From: an uncultured Oscillospiraceae bacterium
GTDB lineage: Bacteria > Bacillota > Clostridia > Oscillospirales > Oscillospiraceae
DNA length: 13,677 nucleotides
Assembly (NCBI GenBank): GCA_934615645.1
Contig: CAKTTR010000051.1
Location: forward strand, 1-13,677
Reading direction: 5' to 3'
The notes beneath the pieces are model-generated. The model had not been told where the DNA came from. It worked only from the letters and a program-made list of their open reading frames with translations, and did not search any database. Position 1 is the first letter of the stretch; each line of letters begins with the position of its first letter. Below are positions 12,652-13,677 of this stretch, one piece after another. The position numbers and the translations under genes were made by a program.

Positions 12652-13083
12652 ATGTCCACGACTATGGCCAAAAAAGAAACCGTAGAGCGCAAGTGGTATG
12701 TTCTGGACGCAGCCGGTAAGCCCCTGGGCCGCACCGCTGTCGTCGCTGCCAAGCTGCTGCGCGGCAAGCACAAGCCCGACTTCACCCCCAATGTTGACTG
12801 CGGTGATTTCGTCATCATCATCAACTGCGAAAAGGCAGTCCTGACCGGCAAGAAGGCCGAGCAGAAGTACTACCGTCACTTCACCGGTTGGATCGGCAAC
12901 CTGAAGGAGACCAAGTACCGCCTGCTGATGGAAGAGCGTCCCGAATTTGCAATGGAGCTGGCCGTCAAGGGTATGCTGCCGAAGAATACCATCGGCAGAG
13001 CTTCTATGACTCGTCTGAAGCTGTACAAGGGCGCTGAGCACAAGAACGCCGCCCAGAAGCCGGAAGCCTGGACGCTGGACTAA
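12652..13083 (+). CDS. rplM: 50S ribosomal protein L13
   Basis: Early-assembly protein of the large ribosomal subunit that binds 23S rRNA. 143 residues, normal length. Hallmarks are KWYVLDAAGKPLGRTA (14-29), the VKGMLP motif (105-110) and RLKLYKGAEHKNAAQKPE (121-138). The start at 12652 is set by GGAGG eight bases upstream; the MSTTMAKKE opening includes a short N-terminal extension before the usual core. Codon choice (CTG, AAG, CGT) looks like that of a highly expressed gene, and several bases differ in style from the C/G-heavier neighbours. First gene of the conserved rplM-rpsI pair. Confidence 0.98.
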   Translation: MSTTMAKKETVERKWYVLDAAGKPLGRTAVVAAKLLRGKHKPDFTPNVDCGDFVIIINCEKAVLTGKKAEQKYYRHFTGWIGNLKETKYRLLMEERPEFAMELAVKGMLPKNTIGRASMTRLKLYKGAEHKNAAQKPEAWTLD

Positions 13084-13098
13084 TTGGAGGGAACAAAC

Positions 13099-13503
13099 AT
13101 GTACGAAAGCAAAAAGCAGTATCAGTATGGTACCGGCAGACGGAAGTCCTCCGTTGCCAGAGTCCGCCTGTATGAGAACGGCACCGGCGCAATCACCATC
13201 AATGGCCGCGATATCGACGATTATTTTGGTCTGGAAACGCTGAAGCTGATCGTCCGTCAGCCCCTGGTCTCCACCGACACCGTCGGTAAGGTCGACATCA
13301 TCTGCACCGTCTCCGGCGGCGGCGTGACCGGTCAGGCCGGCGCGATCCGTCACGGCATCTCCCGCGCTCTGCTGAGTGTCAACCCCGAATTCCGCGCCAC
13401 CCTGAAAGCCGCTGGCTTCCTGACCCGTGACCCGAGAATGAAGGAAAGAAAGAAGTACGGCTTGAAGGCCGCCCGTCGCGCGCCCCAGTTCAGCAAGCGC
13501 TGA
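13099..13503 (+). CDS. rpsI: 30S ribosomal protein S9
   Basis: Small-subunit protein whose C-terminal tail reaches the P-site tRNA. 134 residues. Signature features are GTGRRKSSVARVRL (11-24), VSGGGVTGQAGAIRHGISRALL (71-92) and the basic C-terminus RKKYGLKAARRAPQFSKR ending in the conserved Lys-Arg. The start at 13099 has GGAGGG seven bases upstream; a TTG at 13084 is rejected. It follows rplM by 15 bp and is cotranscribed with it. Confidence 0.98.
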   Translation: MYESKKQYQYGTGRRKSSVARVRLYENGTGAITINGRDIDDYFGLETLKLIVRQPLVSTDTVGKVDIICTVSGGGVTGQAGAIRHGISRALLSVNPEFRATLKAAGFLTRDPRMKERKKYGLKAARRAPQFSKR

Positions 13504-13523
13504 TCGAGACTTCAAAATGCCCC

Positions 13524-13566
13524 AAAACCCTGGAAACTCAACGGTTTCCGGGGTTTTTCTTTTTTG
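13524..13566 (+). terminator. Intrinsic terminator of rplM-rpsI
   Basis: AAAACCCTGGAAAC (13524-13537) pairs along all 14 bases, with one T-G pair, to GTTTCCGGGGTTTT (13544-13557). The loop is TCAACG and the T-rich tail runs to 13565. Confidence 0.95.
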
Positions 13567-13575
13567 ATTCCGCTG

Positions 13576-13590
13576 TTCCTCTTTGAGGAA
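13576..13590. repeat. Short hairpin TTCCTC-TTT-GAGGAA
   Basis: A perfect 6-bp inverted repeat with a 3-nt loop just after the rpsI terminator. Another, CCCATT-TTT-AATGGG, lies at 13607-13621. No gene is visible from 13567 to the window end. Confidence 0.45.
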
Positions 13591-13615
13591 ATTTGATGCC
13601 CTCTATCCCATTTTT

Positions 13616-13677
13616 AATGGGTTAACCATAGGGGAAAACCGGGTTTGGAGCGATGAATGGGTTAAAAAATAGGGGAA
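13616..13677 (+). repeat. Two copies of a ~21-bp motif, 40 bp apart, at the window edge
   Basis: AATGGGTTAACCATAGGGGAA (13616-13636) and AATGGGTTAAAAAATAGGGGAA without its last bases being testable (13656-13677) share the ATGGGTTAA and ATAGGGGAA blocks with a 1-nt length difference. The second copy ends at the window edge, so further copies may follow. It may be an intergenic repeat or the edge of a mobile element; nothing here decides. Confidence 0.45.

Noticed and set aside
12556..13515. 319-codon minus-strand open frame
   Set aside because: Antisense to rplM and rpsI, which are certain.
13616..13677. CRISPR array start
   Set aside because: Only two degenerate copies of different length with a 20-bp gap and no cas gene; repeats in an array would be near-identical.

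Overview
The window reads as chromosome of a moderately GC-rich member of the Clostridia, most likely an Oscillospiraceae-type gut bacterium. The grounds are strong GGAGG ribosome binding sites, canonical sigma-A promoters, lipoprotein-anchored BMP/ABC import, an rplM-rpsI pair of Firmicutes type, and a NahK-like N-acetylhexosamine 1-kinase. The lineage is inferred from protein style; no 16S or other marker is present to fix it.

Layout. (1) Positions 1-3100, minus strand: a BMP-family lipoprotein receptor followed by the double-domain ATPase of a nucleoside/simple-sugar-type ABC importer. The ATPase runs off the left edge, and permeases would be expected beyond it. The two genes are separated by a hairpin-rich spacer containing a terminator-like attenuator. 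(2) Positions 3106-3345: a gene-free stretch with the terminator of the next gene and an unexplained plus-strand terminator that may end a small RNA. (3) Positions 3346-5210, minus: a lone half-size ABC exporter with its own promoter, which carries tandem 13-bp repeats. (4) Positions 5272-9090, minus: a three-gene N-acetylhexosamine operon, nahK - ROK-like kinase - nagA, driven by a near-consensus extended -10 promoter and preceded by a roughly 130-nt structured leader. (5) Positions 9208-10097, minus: an amidohydrolase_2-family TIM-barrel protein. It shares a divergent promoter region with (6) a plus-strand FkbM-type methyltransferase-like protein, which is followed by a 43-residue single-pass membrane peptide and a strong bidirectional terminator. 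(7) Positions 11580-12425, minus: a TtcA-like PP-loop tRNA thiolase with its own promoter. (8) Positions 12539-13566, plus: rplM-rpsI with a TTGACA/TATAAA promoter, a structured leader and a strong terminator. (9) The right edge holds small hairpins and two copies of a ~21-bp motif spaced 40 bp apart.

How the genes work together. NahK would make GlcNAc-1-P or GalNAc-1-P. The ROK-like protein, if it is a kinase, could make the 6-phosphate. NagA would deacetylate GlcNAc-6-P to GlcN-6-P. The operon therefore looks like a salvage route for host or mucin amino sugars. The sugar importer and glycosidase or phosphorylase expected to feed it are not in this window. The rest is housekeeping (ribosomal proteins, tRNA thiolation) or transport. 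I see no insertion sequence, phage gene, CRISPR array, tRNA or rRNA. The most interesting items are the unusual N-terminally extended kinase, the two-kinase operon and the candidate plus-strand RNA near 3115-3225. No clearly new multi-gene system is evident.
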